From: Cryptomeria japonica
Taxonomy: Eukaryota; Streptophyta; Pinopsida; Cupressales; Cupressaceae
DNA length: 64,000 nt
Reading direction: 5' to 3'
NCBI RefSeq assembly: GCF_030272615.1
Contig: NC_081414.1
Span: 1,985,501 to 2,049,500, forward strand
A program made the position numbers and the translations under genes. Positions 54,435 to 64,000 of the stretch are shown piece after piece (position 1 is the stretch's first letter; each line of letters opens with the position of its first letter). Under the pieces are notes generated by a model. That model had not been told where the DNA came from. It was given only the letters and a program-made list of their open reading frames with translations, and ran no database searches.

Positions 54435-57400
54435 TATTAGTGACCAGATTTGTCCCTTTTTTAAAATGATCAATTTTGAACTTTGTCGCCTTATTTTAAG
54501 GACAAGTGTTTCACTAAACAATTGGGTAAGTGTTGTATAAATCACTTCCCTCTGAATTTTTCATAGGTACAACTCCCTATCTCAGTTTTTTAAGGAATGC
54601 TTTAAACTATTTAATTTCAATAGTAGCTTTTAACCGAAAAGCATGTAAGGTTGCCTACTTCATTCTTGGATGAGAGGCCGATATTTCACACATGTTTCCT
54701 AAAAATAAGAAAGCGATTTTTCCTATCTTTTTAATATATGAGATGATAGCAACTGAAACAAAGTTCAGTACACCATTTCCACAGGTTTAATAAAGAATGA
54801 ACAGATTTAAGAAACTAAATCTATCCTCAAACATGAATCTTCTCTAGAAGTAAACAAACACTCAAAGGAAGGAATATCAGAAGAATAATAATTTTTTGTA
54901 ATGGAAAGATCCTTACTGTTATTTGATTAGATAAACATATGCAAAGACATGTATCTACACAGATTCAAAACAAACAGATTTTCCTTCTCCCAAGAATAGT
55001 ATGATCATTCTATATATATATTCTTATGCAACAAAGGCACGAAAATACATGTATAAATCTTTTCCATTCTAGATTTAGCAGTTTGATTCTTCCTTCTACA
55101 AAATAGAAAATACATAAAACAGAGGGAAAAACCAAAAATTGGTCACAAAATCTAACCCCCATACTATATATCTTTCCTTAAATTATAGTTTTAGAACATG
55201 GGAGGTCTCCCTGAAAACTCGACCTCCCCCATAAACAGTTATGAAACCAACAAGAAGTATTTTGGGACAGATGTCCTGAAGTCTTTGCATAACCATGAGA
55301 AATTACAAGAATAAAGGGAACCGAGCCTAAATCAATGCATTATGCCACTTTTCCATCATCATCATCCTCTCCGCTTTCGCGGGCGTCGTGAGCAGTTGTG
55401 AGCTCTTGAACAATGGATTGGTTCAGAACTTTCATTACATTGAGCTTCGCCTTCGCCGCCTCCTTATTCCACTGGTGCTTCACCATCTTTTCAGAATGTT
55501 TCGGCAGTTGATCATTTCCAATGAAAGTCATAGACTCAATCCTAGCCACCCTGGTTATATCTTTCGGAGTGAAATTACCCTTGGCCTTGATCTTCTCCAT
55601 GTTCATCCGGAAAGACTTGATTGCATCCTATGTGCTCAACCTACAAATTCCCAACAACCAATCATGGTCAAGGTTAACCACCTTATTATCATTAACTATG
55701 CTGCACTGGAGATCCTGAAGTTCGTAAACAGAGGTCTTTGCATCGGTGATCATAGACTTGAAGGTAAGCACTCGCCACATTATGGTTTTCTTCAACACAA
55801 AAAGCTGACATTCATCTGCCACCAGCTTGATTGAGTGTTCAGTCAAAAACCTGGTAACTCCATATTCTTCTATTTTGGCAAACAAAGGCAAGATATTCTA
55901 CCATTTGTGCTCCTCCTTCTCCCACGGCACAAGATAATTTTGAACTTCAGCAATAAGGCCCTGTATTTCATCGCATAGCCTTCAGGAGTTGGTAATGTAC
56001 TTCTCACCGTCCTTGATTATTCCATTTCTCCACAACTTTAGCAATACTCTTGGCCCGTTGAACTTGGCTCATTAGCTTTTTATTTTCTGGTGAAGTTGGG
56101 TCGAAGTTCTTTGTAGCATGAGATATTGGAAGTGCCCCAAGGCAACCAATACTATCGACGAACTGGGCCAGAACATTTATGTGTCGCTTTAGTTCTCTCT
56201 TTTCTCACCCATCCTTCTCCGACCTAGTGAGAATTTTCTTTGCCGATACCTGGAAGAAATGATTGTCTGCGTCTCTACTCATGTTTCCCAATTCCACCTT
56301 TGTGGTCTCAAAATCATCGGGGCTAGCCTCCTTGTTTTCATCCTTAGGTTTATACGAGGCGATTTCAGCAACCCATTTTCCAGTTCCCTCATCATTGTCC
56401 AGGCGAGTGGCAGTCGTGAACCTTTTCAGCTTTGGATTCTTCTCTGTGTATTTAAAGACCATTTCCTGAATCAGAATAGTCATGGGAAGAAAACTCCGTT
56501 TTTTGTTCACTGAGGTGGTAAACCACTTAGGAGTTGCACTGGAACTAGTGGTTCCTTCGATCATCTTGCAAGGTGGCGTCATAGCCACAGTCACCATATG
56601 AGAATCCAGGGCACTAGCAACATCGCCGTCCAAGTCTTCAATTTCAAAAATTTGGGCATCGAGAATGGTATCTTTCACCCCTGTATCCTTTGCCTGATCC
56701 ATCTTTCTTTGAGCGACACTTCGGGATTGGGTATGCCGAGGAGTACAAAAATCCAAAGTTGAATTAGACATATGTCAAAGATGGGGCGACTTGTTATCCT
56801 TACCTACAGGAATAGGCATAGAAGCATTGTTAGAAAGACGCTTTGGTGAAGGTAGAGGATCCTTATTACTTCTCGCAGAATTAGAATTAACGCCTGATTT
56901 CATTGCTTTCTTATTGGCCACCCACTCTGTAGTCCTTTCCAAAACTCCTTTGGTCCTTAATTGTATATCATCTTTCTCTTCCTCATCCTAGTTAATTGGA
57001 GGCATTTCAACTTTTGCATGGGCTAAGTATCCTAGTTTGAATAGCTCTAGATGATCCTCTTCGAGCCCCTTAGTATCCAACTTTATCTGCAATGAAACAA
57101 CTTGTTCTAACACCAATCTCATGTTTCCCCTTTTGAATACTTCAAGTTCATCTGTACAATCTTCCCAGAAATCCTCTAACTGTGGCATGGGAAGGTATGG
57201 CATTAGACCACGACTTTGGGAAAATCCCTTATTATCAAAACCTTTCCTTTTAGGATACAGGGAAAAATTGAAATTCCTGAGGTCTACTCCTATACTCAAA
57301 GCGTCAGACATTGAACTACATGACAACACACCCAATTGGATTCTTGGGTAGCCTGGAACCACCTCTTTGAGGAACCTTCAACCAGAATTTTGCTACATTG

Positions 57401-58774
57401 TTTCGGTGTCTGGTTCTGTCTACGTTGAACTCAGTGATTGACTGATCAGGGGAAAAGTTGGAGAACTAGTAATCAGGTATCTTGAAGACTGAGGAAATTA
57501 CTTCACTATTTATGGCAAGAAGGGTTTCACCATTTTCTCTCCTACTGGTTTCAGACACTGGGTCGTATCTAGCAATACATTCCCGAATCAATTCTGGGCA
57601 AGGAATGGCTGGGGGAAAAACTGCGGCTTCTACGAGACCGCTACTCAAAATCTCCACACTAAAAGACTTGTCAATTCCCTTGAACACCCTCTCTTTCAAC
57701 ACCTCAAGGTTTTCCCCTTTTAGGTCAGTATCGCTAACTATGGGTTCAGTGGATGCTAGGCTAAAAATGTTCCCAAACAAATGTAGTGTGGACTTCATAA
57801 TTTAAACAATAAGCCTAAATCGGTTACAGAAAAACTATCTATAAGAGAGAAAATGCAAGAAAAAAAAACCACTGGAGAGGACAAGAAAAAGACTCACCTT
57901 CATAGTTGAACAATCGGACGACGGCTAGCAGCAAACAAGACTCCTATCCAAGAAAAACAAAGACAGAGCAGCGAGGAACAAATGCGGAGCACTAACAATC
58001 GTTCATACCTTATTAGTACAGGCAATGATATGGAAACATTGAATGCAATAATTCTAGTTTTCAGTCCGAGTGTGTTGAGTTTGTGGATTAGACATCGCAT
58101 GCATGCATTGAATGCATGGCGGCATTTTTGAAGTAACCGCCAGTTCTTGAAATGATTACTTACTTCAAAAAACCAAGGATTGACGTCACTTAAGACATGG
58201 TTCTGCCTCCTCATATTTTGTAATGAATACACTATCGAATCATTAAAACTTACGGGACCCACCAACTTTGAACACATATGAACATCCTGAACAGACTTCA
58301 TGGGCATTCAAGTAGTTCAAGATGTACACCGCGCTCAAGGAGAATTTTGCCGAGAAAACAAATAATATCAAGCTACTGACCACTTGTGCTATATTGAACA
58401 TGTTGAACATGTTTGAACCTCTTGAACTTAGTTCAATGAGTTCAAAACCCGGAGAGAAATAAAGTAACATATCACCAAACAAGAAACTTTTAGAGAGTTG
58501 CTGCAAGACACTTAGAGAAAATATTAGTATGAAAAACCTCCCTAAACACCTAGGAACCTATGGAACCTAAATGAACCTGTTGAACCCGGTTCAAAATGGT
58601 TCAACGTGTTCACAGAGTTCAACCAATTATCTAAACTTGACTTTTATGATTGAAAAAGGATTTATAGACGTACTAAGGACTTGAACCGAGGTATCACAAG
58701 AAAGATTAGGACTCCAACTGAAAATCTTAAAGGATGACTCACTCTTATCATGAGGAATAAATGATGCAGTAACA
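54435..58774 (-). repeat. C 5' LTR (4,340 bp, with internal deletion)
   Basis: It aligns with 43361-48345 from TATTAGTGACC to GCAGTAACA, with the terminal TG changed to TA and a 636-bp deletion at 57340/57341. Substitutions are scattered. The deletion includes the T-run insertion seen in the other LTR and shifts the ORF frame. Confidence 0.9.
55340..57798 (-). pseudogene. LTR-encoded ORF of element C, deleted copy
   Basis: It has the same start (MKSTLHLFGNIFSLAS, 57798) and end (GEDDDDGKVA, 55340) as the 3' LTR copy. Its first 110 residues are unbroken to FKIPDY, and the 57362-56988 and 56771-56205 parts are also open. The 636-bp deletion near 57340 removes about 212 codons of the N-terminal domain. 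Being in the 5' LTR it would be the first ORF on the element RNA. Confidence 0.78.
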
Positions 58775-58779
58775 AAGTT

Positions 58780-59160
58780 TAAAAAGTTCAAAGGAGCAAA
58801 TAGGAGAAACTGTCTTGTTGCAGTCGATAAAGGTGTCACTGATGATGAATCAGAAAATGAAGATAGAAAAGACATAGTGTTTGTAGCCATTAAGGAAGAT
58901 GTGTCAGACAAGAAGGCTCTTGTCTCCCGCTTTGATAATTCTAATGAGTAGATTATTGATAGTGGATGTTCTCACCACATGACTGGTGACCAGAAAAAGT
59001 TTTTGTCTCTGGAAGAGTATGATGGAGGTGTAGTCCGATTTGGTAATGATGCACCATGTATGGTAAAAGGCAAAGGGTCCATCTCTCTAAATGGAAAAAG
59101 TAATGCTGATAATTTGTATTGGTTAGAAGGTCTCAGGCATAACCTTTTGAGTGTTGCCTA
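58780..59160 (+). pseudogene. B Gag C-terminus and protease
   Basis: The reading resumes exactly in frame after C and its duplication (KKFKGANRRNCLVAV). The copia protease site IIDSGCSHHMTGD is at 58952-58990 with DSG intact. The Trp before it is TAG. The domain continues through GGVVRFGNDAPCMVKGKGSI to LLSVA and a TAG at 59158-59160 in place of CAG. Confidence 0.88.
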
Positions 59161-60240
59161 GCTGAATGATAAAGGACTTACTCTGGAATGCAAAGGTGGA
59201 GGGTACAAAATAAAAGGAAAGAGTGGTGAATTGATGGCCACTTATATGCAGACCAGAGGTAAGCTATTTCAGTTAAATACAAATATCAGTGAATGTCTAA
59301 TGGCTAAGTTTGATGACAGCTGGATATGGCATAGGAGACTCTGCCATGTAAATTTTGATAATGTTGTGAAGGCCAGTAAGATCAAGGATTTTAGAGGATT
59401 GCATGTGCTGAACAAACTAGAGAATCCTTTATGCAGAGAATGTCAACTAGGGAAAATGTCTTTCTCAACCTTCAAAGGTAAATCTTTCACAATAAATAAT
59501 TTACTTGATCTTGTGCATACTGATTTGTGTGGTTCTATGAAAACTAGGAGTGTTTAGGGAGATAGGTATTTTATGATTCTTACTGATAATTTCTAAAGAA
59601 TGTTGTGGGTCACATTCTTGAAAGACAAGTTTGAAGCTTTTGGAAAGTTCAAAGCCTTTAGAGCATTAGTAGAGAAGGAAAGTGGCCAAAGGATAAAGTG
59701 CCTAAGAACCGACCAAGGAGGGGAGTTCACTTCTGGTGAATTCAACAAGTATTGTGAAGAGAACGACATCAAGAGGCAACTGTCTACCCCCCGGACTCCT
59801 CAGCAAAATGGCCTATAAGAAAGAAACAACCGGACTGTAGTTGAAGCAGCCAGAATGATGCCGATTCAAGGGAAGGTTGCTCACACTTTTTGGAGAGAAG
59901 CGGTGAGCACTGCAATCTACACTATGAACTAGGTACTCATCAAGAAAGGTAAGGATAAAACTCCTTATGAGTATTGGACTGGTAAAACACTAGTAGTAAG
60001 CTACTTTAGAGTATTTGGTAGCAAGTGTTATATCAAGAGAAGTGAACACCAAAGCAAGTTTGATGCAAAATGTGATGAGGGAATATTCCTAGGGTATTCC
60101 ACCAAGAGAAAAGCTCTCAAGTGCTTTAACAATAGGACTCAAAAAATTGTTGTTGAAAGTATCAATGTTAGAGTTGATGAAACCTCTAAGAAACCTAAGG
60201 AAACCAACAGTGAGTGAGCGGTAGATGAACCAGGTGTAAC
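59161..60240 (+). pseudogene. B integrase
   Basis: The pre-integrase HHCC finger is WHRRLCHVNFDN..CRECQLGKMSF (about 59325-59460). The catalytic core has HTDLCGSM, RTDQGGEF and TPQQNGL-stop-ERNNRTVVEAARMM, so all three acidic residues are present. Stops at 59555, 59594, 59816 and 59929 lie in otherwise well-kept sequence. The C-terminal part has KTPYEYWTGK and the FGSKCYIK block. Confidence 0.88.
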
Positions 60241-60479
60241 CTTTTGGGAACCGGTTGCAAAACAACCAAGTACAAGCAACAACGCTCCTACACTTGTAGA
60301 TGTTGCGGTAGATGAAGATGAAGATGAGGATGAAGAGGAAAAGCAAGAGGAATCAGCTAAGATTAGTCCTAGGTATGTAAAGCTACATCATGATCCAAAG
60401 AAAATCATAGGGGATAAGGATGCAATAATACTTACAAGAAGAAAGGTCAGAGAGAATTCTTGCATGATTTCTGAATTTG

Positions 60480-61510
60480 AGCCCAAAACATTTAAAGAGG
60501 CACACAAAGATGAAGACTGGATTAAGGCTATGGAAGAATAACTTGACCAGATAGAAAATAATGGTACATGGTCTTTGGTACCTAGAATTGAGCACAAAAA
60601 TGTTATTGGCACCAAATGGGTTTTCAGAAACAAGCTGAATGAAGATGGCACAGTGGCAAGAAACAAAGCAAGATTGGTATGTAATGGATATGCTCAAGAA
60701 GGAGGAGAAGACTATGGAGAAACCTTTGCTCCAGTAGCTAGATTGGAAGGAGTTCGAATGCTACTTGCATATGTAGCCTTCAAGAGATTCAAAGTGTATC
60801 AGATGGACGTAAAATTTGCTTTTCTAAATGGAATACTTAAAGAAGAAGTGTATATAGAGAAACTAGATGGGTTTGCCCTATTAGAAGACAATGATATGGT
60901 GTGTAGGCTACATAAAGCCTTGTATGGATTGAAGCAAGCTCCTAGAGCATGGTATGAACATCTACACTCTCATCTTGTGAAGATTGGATTCGAAAGAATA
61001 AGTGAAGATAGCAATATCTATATAAAGTCAGAAGGAGATCAGATTCTGATCTGTGAAGTGTTTGTTGATGACATAATTTTTGGTGGAGATGACAAGATGA
61101 GCCATGCATTTGCAGATGAAATGAATAAGGAATTCGAGATGTCACTAATCGAAGAGATTAAGTTCTTCATTGGACTACAGATTCAACAAATGAAAGATGG
61201 TATCTTTATCACTCAGTCCAAGTATGTCAAAGAGGTGTTGAAGACCTTTGGCATGGAAGACAACAAACCATTTGGTACACCGATGATGACCAGTTGTAAA
61301 TTATCAAAAGATGATGATTCAGCATTGGTAAATGAGAAGGAATACCGATCAATGATTGGTAAGTTGCACTATGTAGTACATAGCAGACCGGACATTGCAC
61401 ATGCAATGGACATTGCTGCATGTTTTCAGAAAAGTCCAAGAGAATCCCACTTGGTAGCAGTCAAGCGGAGTCTTAGATATCTAAAGGGAACTATAGATTA
61501 TGGATTGTAG
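60480..61510 (+). pseudogene. B reverse transcriptase
   Basis: The reading contains, in order, [73 protein letters not shown] and the active site FVDDIIFGG (F in place of the usual Y), then the thumb with [18 protein letters not shown]. One stop precedes the domain (60540) and one ends it (61508). From 60575 to 61507 it is unbroken, so the catalytic core is intact at sequence level. Confidence 0.92.
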
Positions 61511-61540
61511 TATCCATACAATAATGATTTCAATCTCAAA

Positions 61541-61990
61541 GTGTTTACCGATGTCGATTGGGCTAGTAATGTGGACGACCGGAAGAGCACAACCAGTGGT
61601 GCATTCTTTCTTGGTGGTAGAATAGCCTCATGGATGAACAAGAAGCAGAGTTGTATCTCTCAGTCTACAACAGAAGCAGAATATGTAGCAACATTTATGA
61701 ACTATACTCAGACAATTTGGATGAAGCATGTATTAAGTGGTTTCAAAGTCCCTGTATCTAAATCGGTGAGTATATTTTGCGATAACAAAAGTGCAATTAA
61801 TATTTCCAAGAATCTAGTATTGCATGCTAGAACCAAGCACTTCGAGCTCAAGTATCATTTCTTGAGGGAGAAAGTTCAGAACAAAGAGGTTGTATTGGAA
61901 CATGTTTCCAGTAAGGAGCAATTAGCAGACATATTCACCAAGCCTCTACCAAAGGCTACATTTACCTATTTAAGAGGTGAATTAGGGGTG
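61541..61990 (+). pseudogene. B RNase H and end of pol
   Basis: FTDVDWASNVDDRKSTTSGAFF, SWMNKKQSCISQSTTEAEYVA, CDNKSAINISKN and TKHFELKYHFLREKV are the standard copia RNase H blocks, with the acidic residues kept. The pol end (KPLPKATFTYLRGELGVV) is clear. The original stop is missing and the frame stays open into the 3' LTR. Confidence 0.9.
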
Positions 61991-62252
61991 GTACCCCTCC
62001 AAGAGGTGAACTACAGGTATGTGCTCCACATCAGTCAGGTATTGCATTGCCAAATCTTTTTCAAGATTGATGTGTTGAAGGATGCTACTCCTCAGGGGGA
62101 GAAGCATAGTGGAACATGGAAACTTGTGTCTCCACTTTGGCATTGTTGTCAAAAGGGGAGAAGATGTGAAGTGAATAAGATATTTGCAATATTGAAGACA
62201 TATAATATGAAAAGAAGATGTAGAGATATATTTGTGTATTGCCATCAATGCC

Positions 62253-62264
62253 AAAGGGGGAGAT
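62253..62264 (+). other. B polypurine tract
   Basis: AAAGGGGGAGAT lies directly before the 3' LTR start TGTTGGC. Confidence 0.88.
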
Positions 62265-63721
62265 TGTTGGCATATGTACAGAGTTTGATGACATGATGAT
62301 AGTGTATGTTGTCATAGATGTCAATATGCTGAAGTGTGAACCGGTATGATGAAAAGTGAACCGGTATGATGAAAAGTGAACCGGTATGATGAAGTGTGAA
62401 TTGGTATGTTGAAAACTAGCAAGTGAACCAGTATATGCAAAATTTGTATCGGGGTTTCACTTGATATGACTACCAGTTGGTTTTCTCAGCTTCAGGGTTT
62501 TTGGTTGATGCATTCCAAGTCTGTGTGATTCGACTGACGACATCCTGTTATGAGTTAGCATCGAAATGAAGATTTGATCGCGTTGCCATGTTAGACTTGT
62601 GTGCATGAAGGATTTTCTTAAGGATCTTGCATAAGAAGATTGATTCTATCTACCTCGAGAATGTGCAAAATCTTATTAAATGGTGGAGAGTGCGTGATGG
62701 GTTATCAACTTCTAGAAGCGGTGAAGAACGGATGATGCAAAACATCTTGAGATTTGTTCAAGATTGTTTTATCCTATGTAATGTGATTAAATGGTTAGGA
62801 TTGGATTGACTGTATTGTTAACCTAGATGCTTAGGGTTTTAGGTTTTGGCCACCGACCTAATTGTTATCTATAAGGTCAATGATGTTTTTCATTTGAAGT
62901 TGTTGGCAAATGAATGTATGTGAAGTGATTCTTGCCAGACCAGAGAAGTGAGTAGAGATCTGTAGAGTGTGATTGCAGAAGTAAAGGAACTGAAGTGGAT
63001 CTGCCTTGGCATTGAGTGCTATTATCAAATCAGTGTATTACCTGTTGACTTCTAACCATTTCAATAGTTGAAAAATCCCTTTACCGGATAGATTTAACAG
63101 GATTTTTGTAAATCCTTTAACAGGGTGACTCAAAATCATTGAGTTCTTCAAATCCTCTTGCGAGGTAACCTTTGACAGGGTTTTAACCTCTAATCAGGTA
63201 TTTAGCCATCCTTTAATCAGGTGATCCCTAGAAGGATTGGTTCCTAGTAGAACCTATTGTAAAGTCTTTAACTCGACTAGGCTCCTAACAGAGCGGACTT
63301 TAGAAGAGTTCAAGAACAACTTGTGGGTATTCATCCCCACCGTGGTTTTTACTAGTTGGGTTTCTATGTGAAAAATCAGTGTGTTATGTGTGATTCTTTT
63401 TCATGTGATGATTTAGTGTTTTCTGTTAAGTGGTAACACATGTTGATCTAATGGTCATTGTATTTCTAATGTATTACCTGCTTAAGCATATGGGTGAAGT
63501 TGAAATGAGATATTAGGTTTTGAGAAGTTCTAAGTGTTACCGGTTTATGTCTTTTATAGTCTTACTGTGTTTTACCGATATTGTCTTGATTTAGGTTGAT
63601 ACTGTTGTTTGTCAGTTAGTACAGTCTTTGCAGTTTAAGTTGTCAAAGAAATTTTTGTTTGTACTAATTCACCCCCCCTCTCAGTACCTGTTGGGTATTT
63701 ACTGTTCATCATTATTCATCA
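62265..63721 (+). repeat. B 3' LTR (1,457 bp)
   Basis: It aligns with the 5' LTR; the 20-bp net difference equals one extra unit of the GTGAACCGGTATGATGAAAA repeat (four units at 62336-62415 against three). It ends at ATTCATCA followed by ATGAG. Confidence 0.92.
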
Positions 63722-63726
63722 ATGAG

Positions 63727-64000
63727 GATAATGAATTTCTTATGAGGCCTTTTTCTTTAGATGAGCTTCATTCTATTATTTTTTCCATGGCCCTTGACAA
63801 AGCTTCGGGTCCTGATGGGTTTACTAGCTTGTTCTTTTAGAAATGTTGGGATTTTATTGGTTTTGACTTTTTAATGGCTTTGGAAGAGTTTAGGAGGGGT
63901 GGGTATATCCTTAAAAATTTTAACATCACTTATATTGCTCTTATCCCTATTAGATTATTCAGGTCTTTACTTGATTAATTAAACAATATTTGTATAATTA
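63727..64000 (+). pseudogene. LINE ORF2 reverse transcriptase, beginning of the RT domain
   Basis: After the B insertion the LINE reading continues DNEFLMRPFSLDELHSIIFSMALDKASGPDGFTSLFF, the typical first RT block of plant LINEs (A.DKAPGPDG). A TAG then breaks it, and FRRGGYILKNFNITYIALIPI follows. The usual continuation (K...P...DFRPI) is not seen after LIPI, so a deletion or a further insertion begins near 63945. Confidence 0.85.

Larger units (their letters stand above)
43361..58774 (-). mobile_element. Element C: 15.4-kb Tat-lineage Ty3-gypsy retrotransposon with an ORF in its LTRs
   Basis: Exact AAGTT duplications (43356-43360, 58775-58779), LTRs of 4,985 and 4,340 bp, an Arg-type primer site (54411-54430) and a minus-strand gag, protease, archaeal-type RNase H, RT, RNase H and integrase define the element. 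The Arg-type primer site, the very long LTRs and the second RNase H are hallmarks of the Tat lineage (Ogre and relatives). Unusual here are the 1,030-codon ORF inside the LTR and the RNase H placed before RT. All coding parts are broken. Confidence 0.92.
40987..63721 (+). mobile_element. Element B: full Ty1-copia retrotransposon, split by element C
   Basis: LTRs of 1,437 and 1,457 bp, exact ATGAG duplications (40982-40986, 63722-63726), an initiator-Met-type primer site and a purine tract bound a 22.7-kb interval. Without the nested C it is about 7.3 kb. It codes for Gag, protease, integrase, RT and RNase H in copia order. Around eight stops interrupt the polyprotein. Its Gag frame is restored exactly when C and one AAGTT duplication are removed. 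It resembles Tork-type copia elements, but lineage assignment would need a tree. Confidence 0.93.
21301..64000 (+). mobile_element. L1-type LINE split by insertions A2, D and B
   Basis: LINE coding segments lie at about 21418-22273, 30360-32600, 40492-40986 and 63727-64000. Joining them at the target duplications (AAAGA, GGTAT/GGTAC, ATGAG) restores continuous reading at each junction. The order is ORF1 with a DUF4283-like domain, then ORF2 with an APE-type endonuclease and the start of the reverse transcriptase. The element continues past the window. It carries several stops and at least two frameshifts, so it was probably inactive before or soon after the insertions. The exact 5' start near 21300 is uncertain. 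Confidence 0.85.

Overview
The window is plant nuclear DNA that consists almost entirely of nested retrotransposons. I find no convincing host gene and no tRNA or rRNA gene. The element types (Ty1-copia and Ty3-gypsy families with initiator-Met-type primer sites, a Tat-lineage gypsy element with an Arg-type primer site, and L1-type LINEs with a C-terminal RNase H) point to a seed plant with a large repeat-rich genome. A conifer-like gymnosperm is my guess, not something the sequence proves. Most internal stops are TAA, TAG or TGA where CAA, CAG, CGA or TGG would be expected, as in old methylated insertions.

Left half. A 3' LINE fragment (RNase H plus tail) occupies about 490-2134. Element E (2424-19404) is an LTR retrotransposon without recognisable genes. 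It has been hit by solo LTR F (3430-4325), the whole copia-like element A1 (5659-13697, + strand), probable solo LTR G (14189-15567) and solo LTR H (17953-18748, inside E's own 3' LTR). The stretch 19405-21300 is unresolved AT-rich DNA.

Right half. One L1-type LINE (about 21300 to beyond 64000, + strand) is the host layer. Its ORFs read on across three insertions: A2 (22274-30354, - strand, a second copy of family A), D (32601-40486, + strand, a Gag-Pro-only gypsy element) and B (40987-63721, + strand, a full Ty1-copia with gag, protease, integrase, RT and RNase H). B's gag is itself split by C (43361-58774, - strand, a 15.4-kb Tat-lineage gypsy element). Target-site duplications are exact or one base off for nearly every insertion, so the boundaries are firm.

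Most notable biology. (1) Family A, in two independent copies, has no pol. It has a first ORF with a coiled coil and five CCHC knuckles, and a second ORF of about 1,120 codons of unknown function. (2) Element C carries an ORF of about 1,030 codons lying wholly inside its 4.3-5.0-kb LTRs, with an overall layout resembling ORF2 of family A. C also has its second (archaeal-type) RNase H upstream of RT. (3) The transcribed leaders in the LTRs of A and B contain arrays of ten or more small hairpins with shared CTAACA/CTAGCA-like loops and different but complementary stems. A further leader stem-loop covaries among A, B and H. (4) The LTRs of D contain a near-perfect hairpin that has been amplified in tandem with compensatory changes. 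Element B, or a relative, is a plausible source of enzymes for family A because they share leader structure and primer site.
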